Assembly: GCA_964509425.1 (NCBI GenBank)
Contig: CAZDWZ010000001.1
Span: 434,001 to 498,000 of the forward strand
Origin: CAZDWZ01 sp964509425
GTDB lineage: Bacteria; Bdellovibrionota_C; UBA2361; SZUA-149; CAZDWZ01
DNA: 64,000 bases
Direction of reading: 5' to 3'
Shown: in pieces, positions 1 to 7,599 of the stretch
How the letters are laid out: each line of letters starts with the position of its first letter
How positions within the stretch are numbered: position 1 is the stretch's first letter
Program-made: the position numbers and the translations under genes
The notes under the pieces: generated by a model
Databases searched by the model: none
The model's input: the letters and a program-made list of their open reading frames with translations, nothing else
What the model was told of the DNA's origin: nothing

Positions 1-96
1 CGGTTCGACGAGCTGTGGCAACGAGGCGCAAAGCTAAAGGTCCCAGCGTCGCTCGAACACGACATGAGAATGCTAAGAACGGGAATGTACCGATAG
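1..96 (+). CDS. C-terminal tail of a protein, cut by window edge
   Basis: Frame 1 is open from the first base to a TAG at 94-96 and encodes 31 residues ending in RTGMYR. The stop lies 60 bases before the end of the converging ABC permease gene, which is a natural place for a gene end. The fragment (basic, with Trp and Leu near its start) is too short to name. It could be a chance open frame, because only 31 codons are visible. Confidence 0.4.
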   Translation, partial: RFDELWQRGAKLKVPASLEHDMRMLRTGMYR

Positions 97-156
97 CTCT
101 CTGAGTTTCTTTCTTCTTGCCTCTGGCTCCTCGTTCGATACTCGCTGACGAATGAA

Positions 157-1329
157 CTACCGCATTCGGAGCGCGTCCAGAATTTGCAACCTCGAGGCGC
201 GAAACGCCGGAAGTGCTCCTCCCACAAAGCCCATTATCGCGGAAAACAAGAGCCCGTAAATCGCAATCTGCGGCGTCATCCGAAACGCGAACGCCACTTC
301 AGAAAAAGTCTGAAAGTTGGTCGTGGTTACAGAAACAGCGGTAAGCGCGAAGGCGGCTAGCACCCCGACTATTCCGCCGAACAATGAAAGCAGGACACAC
401 TCTTTCGCGAACGCTCGGAAGATCACCGAACGCGAGAATCCGAGAGCCCGGAGTATTCCGATTTCACGAATTCGATTCGCCACCGCTCCATACATCGTGA
501 TCATCGCACCGATGATAGCGCCCAAACTGAACACGATACTGATGAAGGTTCCAAGGATCTTGATGAACAAAGCCAAATTTTCGCTCTGGGAAGCATAAAA
601 CTCCTGCTCCCGCTGGACGCTCACCGTAAGTCTTCGATCCTCTTCGAGGCGTTTCTTCATTTCCGGAAAACTCACGCCCGGAGCCAGTCGGAAGGTTACA
701 CTCGAAAATCTCTCCCGCCGGAAAGCAGGAATCATCACATCTGCATCGCCCCAAACCTCTGAGCTGAAGCCTGAGTTGCCCGCGTCAAAAATGCCCACGA
801 TATTCCAATCAGTTCCCACCAATCGCAAGTTTTGCCCAACATCCGTGCCGGTAAACTTTTTACGAATGGCCGTCCCAACCATCACCTCTCTTGTTCCAGC
901 GGTTGGCAGTCGCCCTGCCGAGAGACGAATTCCCGGCCGCAGCTCTTCAGATCCCGGCGAAACACCTCGAACGGTCACGTTACTCGACAGTCCATCACTC
1001 CGCTTTCGAAGTGAGACGAGAACCACGCTATCGCTCGTTGAATTGTTCTTTCCATTAGGAAGTTTCGCAACCTCGGGTTGCGAGAGGATAATTGCTCCCT
1101 CTTCGCGAGAAATACCGCTCTGAATTTCATTTTGCGCTCCAAGGCGGAGCACAATGACATTATCCGGTGAGCCTGTTGAGGCAAGTGTTTGCTTCAGTCC
1201 ATTTGCGAGCATCAATGTGGCGACGAAAACAAAAACGACGAGCGCCACTCCGAGCACGGTCATCGCCGTCTGTGTCCGGCGCGTGAGGAGGTGTCGAATA
1301 TTGTAGGAAAGTGTAAGGGGATTCACCAT
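157..1329 (-). CDS. ABC exporter permease, FtsX/MacB type (second of two)
   Basis: A 390-residue inner-membrane permease. An N-terminal transmembrane helix (about residues 20-45) is followed by a periplasmic MacB_PCD-like domain and three C-terminal helices (about 255-285, 310-340, 355-380). The block ending IGAMITMYGAVANR-REIGILRALGF is the classic FtsX core, and ILDALRMR at the C-terminus is typical of MacB/LolC-like permeases. It follows another permease by only 22 bases, so the two probably form a heterodimer. Its ATPase and periplasmic adaptor are likely those at 9826-11561 on the same strand, although about 7.3 kb of other genes intervenes. Substrate is unknown; macrolide, lipoprotein or peptide export are the family options. 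Confidence 0.88.
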   Translation of the reverse strand: MVNPLTLSYNIRHLLTRRTQTAMTVLGVALVVFVFVATLMLANGLKQTLASTGSPDNVIVLRLGAQNEIQSGISREEGAIILSQPEVAKLPNGKNNSTSDSVVLVSLRKRSDGLSSNVTVRGVSPGSEELRPGIRLSAGRLPTAGTREVMVGTAIRKKFTGTDVGQNLRLVGTDWNIVGIFDAGNSGFSSEVWGDADVMIPAFRRERFSSVTFRLAPGVSFPEMKKRLEEDRRLTVSVQREQEFYASQSENLALFIKILGTFISIVFSLGAIIGAMITMYGAVANRIREIGILRALGFSRSVIFRAFAKECVLLSLFGGIVGVLAAFALTAVSVTTTNFQTFSEVAFAFRMTPQIAIYGLLFSAIMGFVGGALPAFRASRLQILDALRMR

Positions 1330-1351
1330 AAATCTTCAAACTTTCCCAAAC

Positions 1352-2524
1352 TCAACCAACTCGCCGAAGCCCGTCGACAATCTGCATCTTCCGAAGCGTC
1401 AAGAGCGGCACGACCGAAGCCACTCCAGCCAGCAGCGCCGCAAGCGCAGCGCAAAGTCCGATGTTCGTCCATGTCACCCGGAAAACCGGGAAAAAATTCA
1501 TCAAATCACCCAGGAGCTTTTGCGGTGGGATGATCATGATCGGAGCCAGAAAAATTCCAAGAACCCCCACACCGAGCACAGCCAAGGCAAACGCCTCACC
1601 AAGAATAAGGAAAGAAAGATTTTGTGTTTCGAAACCCAACGACTTGAGAACGGAATACTCGCGGAAGCGCTCCCGAAAGGACATCAGCACGGTGTTCGTA
1701 AGTACCAACAGCAGAATTCCGAGCACGACCACCGAGACGGCATTCAACGTCTGAATGATCGTGCTCGACATCGATACGAATCCCTGAACAAACGCGGTCT
1801 CCGTTTCCGTTAAAGTTTCTGCATAGCTGTTGGCGAAGCGCTCATCGACCGCCTTCGATACCTGTGCCGGGTCCGCTCCCGGAAGCAACTGCATAACGTA
1901 AAACCCCGCTTGATCAGGCTGCCGCTTGATTTCAGCGCGATTGCGTTCATTCAGATACTCCCAATGAAAAAACATCAACCGGGTATCGGGCGTGCCTTCA
2001 CGTCCGTCAAAGATCCCGCGAACGGTATAGTCCCAAACGCCAGGGAAAATTGTCCCTTTCAAATGGAAATCGTCGCCGGGTTTTAGCTGAAATTTCTCAG
2101 CGAGTTCTCTCCCCAGCAATATCCCCTTCCGATCTGCAACCCACGCAGCCCGATCAGCGGGAGAAATCTTAAACTCGGGGTAGACATCGAGGTAATTCTC
2201 ATCGATCGCAAACTGCTGAAAACGATAACGCTCGTCTTTGTAGAGTCCTCCGAACCAATTCCCCACTCCCACTTTTGCGACACCGGGAATCTGAGCAATG
2301 CTGTTTTGATAGCTGAGTGGAAGATAAAAAACGAGCGAAACTGAGTTTCTGGTAATGAGGCGATTTTTAACCGATGCCTCTACTCCTGAATACCATGCGC
2401 CGATGAATGTGCGAATGATGCAAAACGCGAAGAGCGCTACCGCGATACCAAGCGACGTCAGCACCGAGCGCAGCGGATGTCGTTTAAGGTTTCGCAGAAT
2501 AATTTTTAAGAACTCAAGCCTCAC
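1352..2524 (-). CDS. ABC exporter permease, FtsX/MacB type (first of two)
   Basis: A 390-residue permease paralogous in layout to its downstream neighbour: one N-terminal helix (about 18-42), a periplasmic domain of about 200 residues, then three helices beginning near TLNAVSVVVLGILLLVL. The FREREREYSVLKSLGF-type FtsX signature is visible before the second helix, and the protein ends in QIVDGLRRVG. The start overlaps the end of pyrD by 11 bases, implying co-transcription or translational coupling with the pyrimidine genes. With 157-1329 it probably makes the membrane part of a MacB- or Lol-like exporter lacking a fused ATPase. Confidence 0.88.
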   Translation of the reverse strand: MRLEFLKIILRNLKRHPLRSVLTSLGIAVALFAFCIIRTFIGAWYSGVEASVKNRLITRNSVSLVFYLPLSYQNSIAQIPGVAKVGVGNWFGGLYKDERYRFQQFAIDENYLDVYPEFKISPADRAAWVADRKGILLGRELAEKFQLKPGDDFHLKGTIFPGVWDYTVRGIFDGREGTPDTRLMFFHWEYLNERNRAEIKRQPDQAGFYVMQLLPGADPAQVSKAVDERFANSYAETLTETETAFVQGFVSMSSTIIQTLNAVSVVVLGILLLVLTNTVLMSFRERFREYSVLKSLGFETQNLSFLILGEAFALAVLGVGVLGIFLAPIMIIPPQKLLGDLMNFFPVFRVTWTNIGLCAALAALLAGVASVVPLLTLRKMQIVDGLRRVG

Positions 2525-3563
2525 AGCACTCCACGGCCTCTCCGATTAATCGAGGCCCACGGTAAACGAAACCTGTATATATCTGGCATAATTCGGCACC
2601 GGCCCCGATCATCTCGGCGGCATCGCTTCCCGAGAGTATTCCGCCGCTTCCGACAATCGGGATTCGCCCCTCGAGCTCTTTGGCTAGAAGCCTCACCACA
2701 TCTATACTTCGCTTTTTCAGCGGAGCACCAGAGAGACCTCCTGTTTCCTCGGCCCATCTCGTTCCGGCGATAGCCTCCCGACTTATGGTTGTGTTGGTTG
2801 CCACGATTCCGTCGACTCCGCACGTGGGAAGGGCTCGGGCAAGCTCTCCGAACGCCGAATCGGCGAGGTCAGGCGCGAGTTTCACCAAAAGCGGTAAATT
2901 ACGGCCCCGGCGTTTCACTAAACGGTCCCGCTCCTCCGCGACACCGGCGATCAGCGTCGTAAGGATCTTGGTTTCTTGAAGATCTCGAAGGCCCTTCGTG
3001 TTGGGTGACGAAACGTTCACCACAATATAACTTGCGAAATCTGTTACGGCTCGAAGACAGGCGATGTAATCATCGACCGCTCGATCCGCGGTCGTGTTCG
3101 CATTTTTTCCGATGTTTACCCCGAGAATGCCCGAAAAACCCGATCGGCGAATGTTCTCCGCAACCGCTTCCGCTCCAATGTTGTTAAAACCCATTCGGTT
3201 GATCAGGGCCTGATGGGAAGGCACACGAAACAGTCGAGGTCTCGCACTGCCAGACTGAGGCTGCGGCGTGATGGTTCCAACCTCTATGAAACCAAAGCCG
3301 AGGGCCGAAAGCGCTTTTAGGTATTCCGCGTTTTTGTCGAACCCGGCCGCCAAACCAATTCGATTTGGAAAATTAAGATCCCAAACGACTCGCGGCTGAA
3401 CAAGCACGTTCGCTTCTGCCGCCGGAACGAGATACCGAAGCAGCCGGAGTCGTTCGGCGAGATTCAATGCCTTGAGGGCAACCGAATGGGCGAGCTCCGG
3501 TTCAAGTTGGAAGAGCAGTGTCCGGAGAAACGGGTACATGTGACTTTGCCAAGCCGGAGGCAT
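2514..3563 (-). CDS. pyrD: Dihydroorotate dehydrogenase, quinone-dependent class 2
   Basis: Oxidises dihydroorotate to orotate with FMN and membrane quinone, step four of pyrimidine synthesis. Of 349 residues, the amphipathic N-terminal segment YPFLRTLLFQLEPELAHS (about 10-27) is the class 2 membrane-association element. GLAAGFDKNAE, NRMGFNN, GVNIGKN and VVNVSSPNT (Ser near 185-186 as catalytic base), then IVATNTT and GSGGI for FMN phosphate binding, are all present. The homologous start is probably the ATG at 3539 (MYPFLR). Either start overlaps the end of the upstream DHODH-like gene, so both are likely translated together. Confidence in function is high; only the start is open. Confidence 0.95.
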   Translation of the reverse strand: MPPAWQSHMYPFLRTLLFQLEPELAHSVALKALNLAERLRLLRYLVPAAEANVLVQPRVVWDLNFPNRIGLAAGFDKNAEYLKALSALGFGFIEVGTITPQPQSGSARPRLFRVPSHQALINRMGFNNIGAEAVAENIRRSGFSGILGVNIGKNANTTADRAVDDYIACLRAVTDFASYIVVNVSSPNTKGLRDLQETKILTTLIAGVAEERDRLVKRRGRNLPLLVKLAPDLADSAFGELARALPTCGVDGIVATNTTISREAIAGTRWAEETGGLSGAPLKKRSIDVVRLLAKELEGRIPIVGSGGILSGSDAAEMIGAGAELCQIYTGFVYRGPRLIGEAVECCEA

Positions 3564-4701
3564 CCGCCGATCCGGTGTGAGTTGATTGCCTTACGGAAGC
3601 TGCTTTTTCGAGTATCACTCGGTACGTGTCGCATCCGTGAACTGCAAAGTTCTCGAAGTATCCCGTGTACCATTCCACAAGCGATGCGCCCGCCGCAAGC
3701 GATTCCAAAACATCGTCAGCGGTCTCGACGCCTCCGGCGCGGACAATATGAAATTCGCGTGTGGGGCGGCTCTGCTCTAAGTAATTGGACGCCACCCGCA
3801 CGAGGCGAAGAGAATCGTTCTTCAAGGCACGGCCGCTCACCCCTCCGCCGAAAGTCGAGGTAAAGTGATCGTAACACCGGCGTTCCGGCGGCAAAATTGA
3901 GTCGCGATGCTTTGCATAATTCACGGAAGTGTTTCCGAAATTTACCCCATCGAAACCCAAATCAATTAACATCGCGAGGAGGTCGGGAACCTGCTCGAGC
4001 GGCGTGTCGTTTGAAAATTTCACGATGATGGGAATCCGGGGCTCCCCTTTTATGAAGTGATCGCTCAAATACTCCAAGCGACGCTTCAAGTCGTCATCCT
4101 GTGGTTTTCCATGTGCCGTGTTCGGGCAGCTTTCGTTCAGCTCAATGAAATCAACGCGTGCCTTTCGAAAAAGCAACAAGCCCTTGAGGATCGCCTCGAG
4201 TTTCGCGTCGCCTTGAAAATCGGGCGAACCCATGGTGCTGACTCCCACTGGGCAGCCGGGCACTCGTTGAATCGCGGCAAGTCGCTCAGCGATTGCTTCA
4301 TCGCCGTCATTCGGTAGCCCAAGCCAATTCGACGCACTGCGAGAACGAGGGTAAGGGCAAAATGCCAGATGAATCCCATTTTTCTGGTTTCCAGGACGCG
4401 CGTTGGACGTTGTTGTGCCGGCGAGATAGGCTCCCGCTCCTTCTGCGGCGACCCACGAATACGCTTCGCCATTTTTATACATGCCCGCACCGTTGAAGAG
4501 CGGGGACCGGAAATCTATCCCCCAAAGCTTACGGGCGAAGGTTTGCGGAGGATTGTAGTGATTAGGCACTGCGGAAGAGAAGCGCTGTAAAAAATGCTTT
4601 CGTCCCCAGGAATAAAATTTGGTGGAGGCGTGCGGCGGCAGAAACTGAATGAGCGGACCTCGAACGATCCCGTCTAGCTTCGCGAGCTTTTCAACGAGCA
4701 T
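3502..4701 (-). CDS. Second dihydroorotate dehydrogenase-like flavoprotein with Cys active site
   Basis: A 399-residue TIM-barrel flavoprotein of the DHODH family. The core motifs are FRSPLFNGAGMYKNGE, a GTTTSN block, FIELNESCPNT (Cys near 192), GVNFGNTSVNY and IVRAGGVETADD. The active-site block carries Cys where class 1 enzymes have it, whereas the overlapping neighbour has the class 2 Ser. The N-terminal extension of about 60 residues is not the standard class 2 helix pair. It sits 14 bases downstream of the OPRT-like gene. It may be a second DHODH with another electron acceptor or a relative acting on another dihydropyrimidine. The Cys and family membership are seen; substrate is inferred. 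Confidence 0.82.
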   Translation of the reverse strand: MLVEKLAKLDGIVRGPLIQFLPPHASTKFYSWGRKHFLQRFSSAVPNHYNPPQTFARKLWGIDFRSPLFNGAGMYKNGEAYSWVAAEGAGAYLAGTTTSNARPGNQKNGIHLAFCPYPRSRSASNWLGLPNDGDEAIAERLAAIQRVPGCPVGVSTMGSPDFQGDAKLEAILKGLLLFRKARVDFIELNESCPNTAHGKPQDDDLKRRLEYLSDHFIKGEPRIPIIVKFSNDTPLEQVPDLLAMLIDLGFDGVNFGNTSVNYAKHRDSILPPERRCYDHFTSTFGGGVSGRALKNDSLRLVRVASNYLEQSRPTREFHIVRAGGVETADDVLESLAAGASLVEWYTGYFENFAVHGCDTYRVILEKAASVRQSTHTGSADASGLAKSHVPVSPDTALPT

Positions 4702-4715
4702 GCTTCACCCCGCTT

Positions 4716-5432
4716 TTAACCGAGCTTAACGGATTGAACTCCATAGCGCTCAAAATAGCCCTCGAGAAATGTCTTCATCTCCGCCGTCGGATTTAGCTTT
4801 TTGCACAGCGCCGGGAGGAGGCCCGGGAGAGTACTCATCGCATAATATTTCACCGGCTTTCCATTTGATTTCCGGGTTGCGATCGCTTGTTCAACAGAGA
4901 GGCCTTCGTCCGTTTTTTCCATGCGGTTGGTAAGACCAAGCGCGCCCACAATCTCTACTTCCGCCTCGATCAGCCGATCCAACGTCTCGACAATCGAGCC
5001 ACCGGTCGTCGAAGTATCTTCCACCACGAGTGTTTTCCCTCTTGGCATTCCGACAAAAAATCGGTCTTCGGCCTTTCCGTGCTCCTTCGGGGTCTTTCGG
5101 CCCATCGACAGGACATGGCTGCCCTTTCCGTAATTCGGACTGTTCTTCGCCCAAGTATATTGAAGAAGGATTCCGAGCTTCGTCGCCGCGTCCGGTACTC
5201 CGTAGATACAGTCGGGCCGGGCGAGCTCCCCTGCCGCAACTTTCGTCTCGATAAATTTCATGGTGTGTTGAACGAGCTCGTCGACGAGAAAGACGTCGTT
5301 CAAGGCGACTCGCCAATTGACGTAGCAGTTACACTCCCTGCCGGAGACGAAGCGAATTAACTTCTCGGAAAATCCGACAATATTGCTATCAATGACAAAG
5401 GATTCAAATGCTGTTTGATCGAACTTTCCCAT
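4716..5432 (-). CDS. pyrE: Orotate phosphoribosyltransferase-like protein
   Basis: Type I phosphoribosyltransferase fold, 238 residues, expected to join orotate to PRPP to give OMP. The PRPP loop reads LVVEDTSTTGGS (about 134-145), with Glu-Asp in place of the usual Asp-Asp pair. The segment YGVPDAATKLG resembles the OPRT GVPxxG region, and a basic stretch SMGRKTPKEHG matches the flexible catalytic loop. A perfect GGGAGGA ribosome-binding site precedes the ATG. It heads a run with two DHODH-family genes, which supports a pyrimidine role. The altered loop and length (slightly above the usual 210) leave some chance of a divergent specificity. Confidence 0.85.
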   Translation of the reverse strand: MGKFDQTAFESFVIDSNIVGFSEKLIRFVSGRECNCYVNWRVALNDVFLVDELVQHTMKFIETKVAAGELARPDCIYGVPDAATKLGILLQYTWAKNSPNYGKGSHVLSMGRKTPKEHGKAEDRFFVGMPRGKTLVVEDTSTTGGSIVETLDRLIEAEVEIVGALGLTNRMEKTDEGLSVEQAIATRKSNGKPVKYYAMSTLPGLLPALCKKLNPTAEMKTFLEGYFERYGVQSVKLG

Positions 5433-5632
5433 GATTCCTCCCGCCTGATTGGAGAGGAAATATACCCTGGGATGGCTTGGAAAGCGAATTCGGTTATCTC
5501 TCCCGGGTACTGAATAAGTCAGTGGCCCGTACGTCAGCGATAGTTTGACTAATTTTGTTGGAGAAGGTTTCTTTTATGCATTCGCCGCGGCACTTCCTCC
5601 TCTGGGAACGGTAGAGAGGCGTGCTCCGGATA

Positions 5633-5989
5633 CTACGGGATCTTGTGCCGCATCGATTGGAGTTCCTCGAGCGCTTGCGCAAGAATCTCAGTCGTTTTCT
5701 CGACGCTCTTCGCTGCCAGTTCCAATTGCTGGTTTGCGCCGAAAGCTTCCAGGCGTTCTGAATGCTTCAAAAGTTTCGGCGAAGCAATATTTCGCCCGAT
5801 ATTTTTTAGATCGTGGACGGCCTGTTGATAGGCCCTGTTATCACCCTTCTTCGCCGCTGCTTGAAGCGCTTGAACGTTTTCTTTCGATTGCTTCTGGAAA
5901 AGTTCGATGAGAGTGTCGATGAGGGCAGGGTCACCTCCGACGGTTTCCAGAAATGCCTTCTTATCGATTACTTTGCTCCACCCAAACAT
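5633..5989 (-). CDS. Hpt-domain phosphotransfer protein
   Basis: A 118-residue all-helical histidine phosphotransfer protein. The motif AVHDLKNIGRNIAS (His near 59) matches the HxxKG/S-type Hpt site, though Asn replaces the common Gly after Lys. Preceding helices (DPALIDTLIELFQKQSKENVQ) are typical of Hpt bundles. A strong AGGAGA site lies before the ATG. It directly follows the pseudokinase-receiver gene (22-base gap) and lies downstream of a hybrid kinase. A kinase-receiver to Hpt to receiver relay is therefore plausible (inference). Confidence 0.88.
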   Translation of the reverse strand: MFGWSKVIDKKAFLETVGGDPALIDTLIELFQKQSKENVQALQAAAKKGDNRAYQQAVHDLKNIGRNIASPKLLKHSERLEAFGANQQLELAAKSVEKTTEILAQALEELQSMRHKIP

Positions 5990-6010
5990 AATCTCTCCTT
6001 GCTCGTCCTA

Positions 6011-7336
6011 TTACGATCCTTTCGAACCACCTGAGATGCTTGCCCGCAAAGCTTTCGCTAAAAGCTCTGGGAGCGATTTTAAGTGTGCCTGCCGAATATC
6101 CTTCGTCACACAGGCGAATGCCCCGGCCCGAAGTAGGGCGTCGCGCACATCGCTTTTATCGCTTCCAGTAATCACAATTACGGGAATTCCCGATTCCGAT
6201 TTCAGGAGGTCGAAACTCGTGCCGTCCGGAAGAAAATGGTCGGTGACGACAATATCGACTTCGCGATGTTCGAGAATCTCCTCCGCTTTTTCGATCGACT
6301 GCGCGATTCGGTAGAGAAATGGAAAATGATCGCTTTTTGCCATTCGCGCGACGGAGAGTTGGTCGAGTCGATTATCGCCGACGAACAACACCCGCTTTAA
6401 CGCGTGCTCACGCGGAAGAATCACGTTTGAAAGTGGACCCGAATTAACGCCGAGCTCGAAGCTGATCGCGTCGAGCACTTCTTTGAGCGAAGGACGATTC
6501 GCCGGATCTTTGGCGAGACAAGATCGCAAAAGTTTTGTGATCCACGGCGGCAAGTTTGCCGGAAGCAGCTGCTCCGGAATCGGCTCGGTCCGATGCAGCT
6601 GAATGAGCGTCTCACGATTTGCCTCGTAGGGGGGTGTGCCGGCAATTGCCTCGAAAGCAAATAGTCCAAAGAGATAGATATCTGACTTTGCTCCGCCCCC
6701 GAGAAAACTCCCCTCGGAAAGCATCTCAGGCGCAACGTATCGGTAATCGATTCCCGTAGTGCATCCCCATCTCGAGCCGTCCCTGGTCCATTCCGCGCTT
6801 GTAAAATACGCAAAACTCGGGATTTTCACCTCGCGCGCCGTTTCGCTCAAATCCACAAAAACCCGCCGAGGATGCAGGGGAACGGCCTCGACTCCGCACT
6901 CGTGCTGATAAATCATCCCATTCAGCACGCCGGAAAGGACACGAAGGATATCAAAAAGGTTGCTGGCTCCGTTCTCGCGTTTCGCGATCAGTTCAACGTA
7001 CGGCCGCGCCGCGGTCTTCTGCAACACGACGGCGAGACTCTCCTTTTGACCTTCGACCGGAATGCGAAGCACATTGAGGACTCGAATGAGGTTGGGATGG
7101 ATAAACGCGCGGCGTTTCTCGAGCTCCGAAGCAAGAAATGTTATTGAGCGTTCGCCCGGAATAAACCGTCCGGAGAGAATCTTAACGATCACATTCTCGG
7201 AACTTGCTGGAGAAGAATCCGGTTCGGGCTTGGTGTCAGTCGCCGCGTAAACCGCTCCAATTCGACTGCGGCCGCAAACTTCACCGAGAAGATACCTTCC
7301 CCCGAGGAGAGTACCAACCGGCAATATATTATCCAC
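6011..7336 (-). CDS. Pseudokinase fused to a response-regulator receiver domain
   Basis: Ser/Thr-kinase-like domain (about residues 15-305 counted from an upstream TTG at 7357) followed by a receiver domain (about 320-445). The Gly-loop GRSRIGAVYAA, a Lys in VIVKIL and YVAPEM (APE) with SDIYLFG are kept. The catalytic loop reads VPLHPRRVFV with no HRD, Lys or Asn, and the metal motif DFG is replaced by PSF, so phosphotransfer is unlikely. The receiver keeps DHFLPDG (phospho-Asp near 373), an ITGSD switch Thr and a late Lys. The GTG at 7336 is chosen because GGAGG lies 7 bases upstream. It lies between the hybrid kinase and Hpt genes and is probably their relay or scaffold. Confidence 0.85.
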   Translation of the reverse strand: MDNILPVGTLLGGRYLLGEVCGRSRIGAVYAATDTKPEPDSSPASSENVIVKILSGRFIPGERSITFLASELEKRRAFIHPNLIRVLNVLRIPVEGQKESLAVVLQKTAARPYVELIAKRENGASNLFDILRVLSGVLNGMIYQHECGVEAVPLHPRRVFVDLSETAREVKIPSFAYFTSAEWTRDGSRWGCTTGIDYRYVAPEMLSEGSFLGGGAKSDIYLFGLFAFEAIAGTPPYEANRETLIQLHRTEPIPEQLLPANLPPWITKLLRSCLAKDPANRPSLKEVLDAISFELGVNSGPLSNVILPREHALKRVLFVGDNRLDQLSVARMAKSDHFPFLYRIAQSIEKAEEILEHREVDIVVTDHFLPDGTSFDLLKSESGIPVIVITGSDKSDVRDALLRAGAFACVTKDIRQAHLKSLPELLAKALRASISGGSKGS

Positions 7337-7599
7337 CGCAGAGCCTCCAAAACCCAAAAAAACGGAACATGAAAAACTTCATCGCCGGGGCTCGTCGATC
7401 ACGACAACTCCCGAAACCTCCGAGGCCGGAACATACAGAATAACAAACGCGATCCTCTATTCCTAGAGCCGTGCTTTATTCGATCGACTGTTTCAGCACG
7501 CTTCGGTTCAAAACGGTTTGAAACACACGAAAGACGCTCGGGAGAACAACTCTCTCCGGCAATCATTTAGATTCCAAAAGGAGAAAAACGCCTCTCGCT

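Noticed and set aside
1189..1533. Plus-strand frame over the two permease genes
   Set aside because: Opposite strand of well-supported coding sequence; product has no family features.
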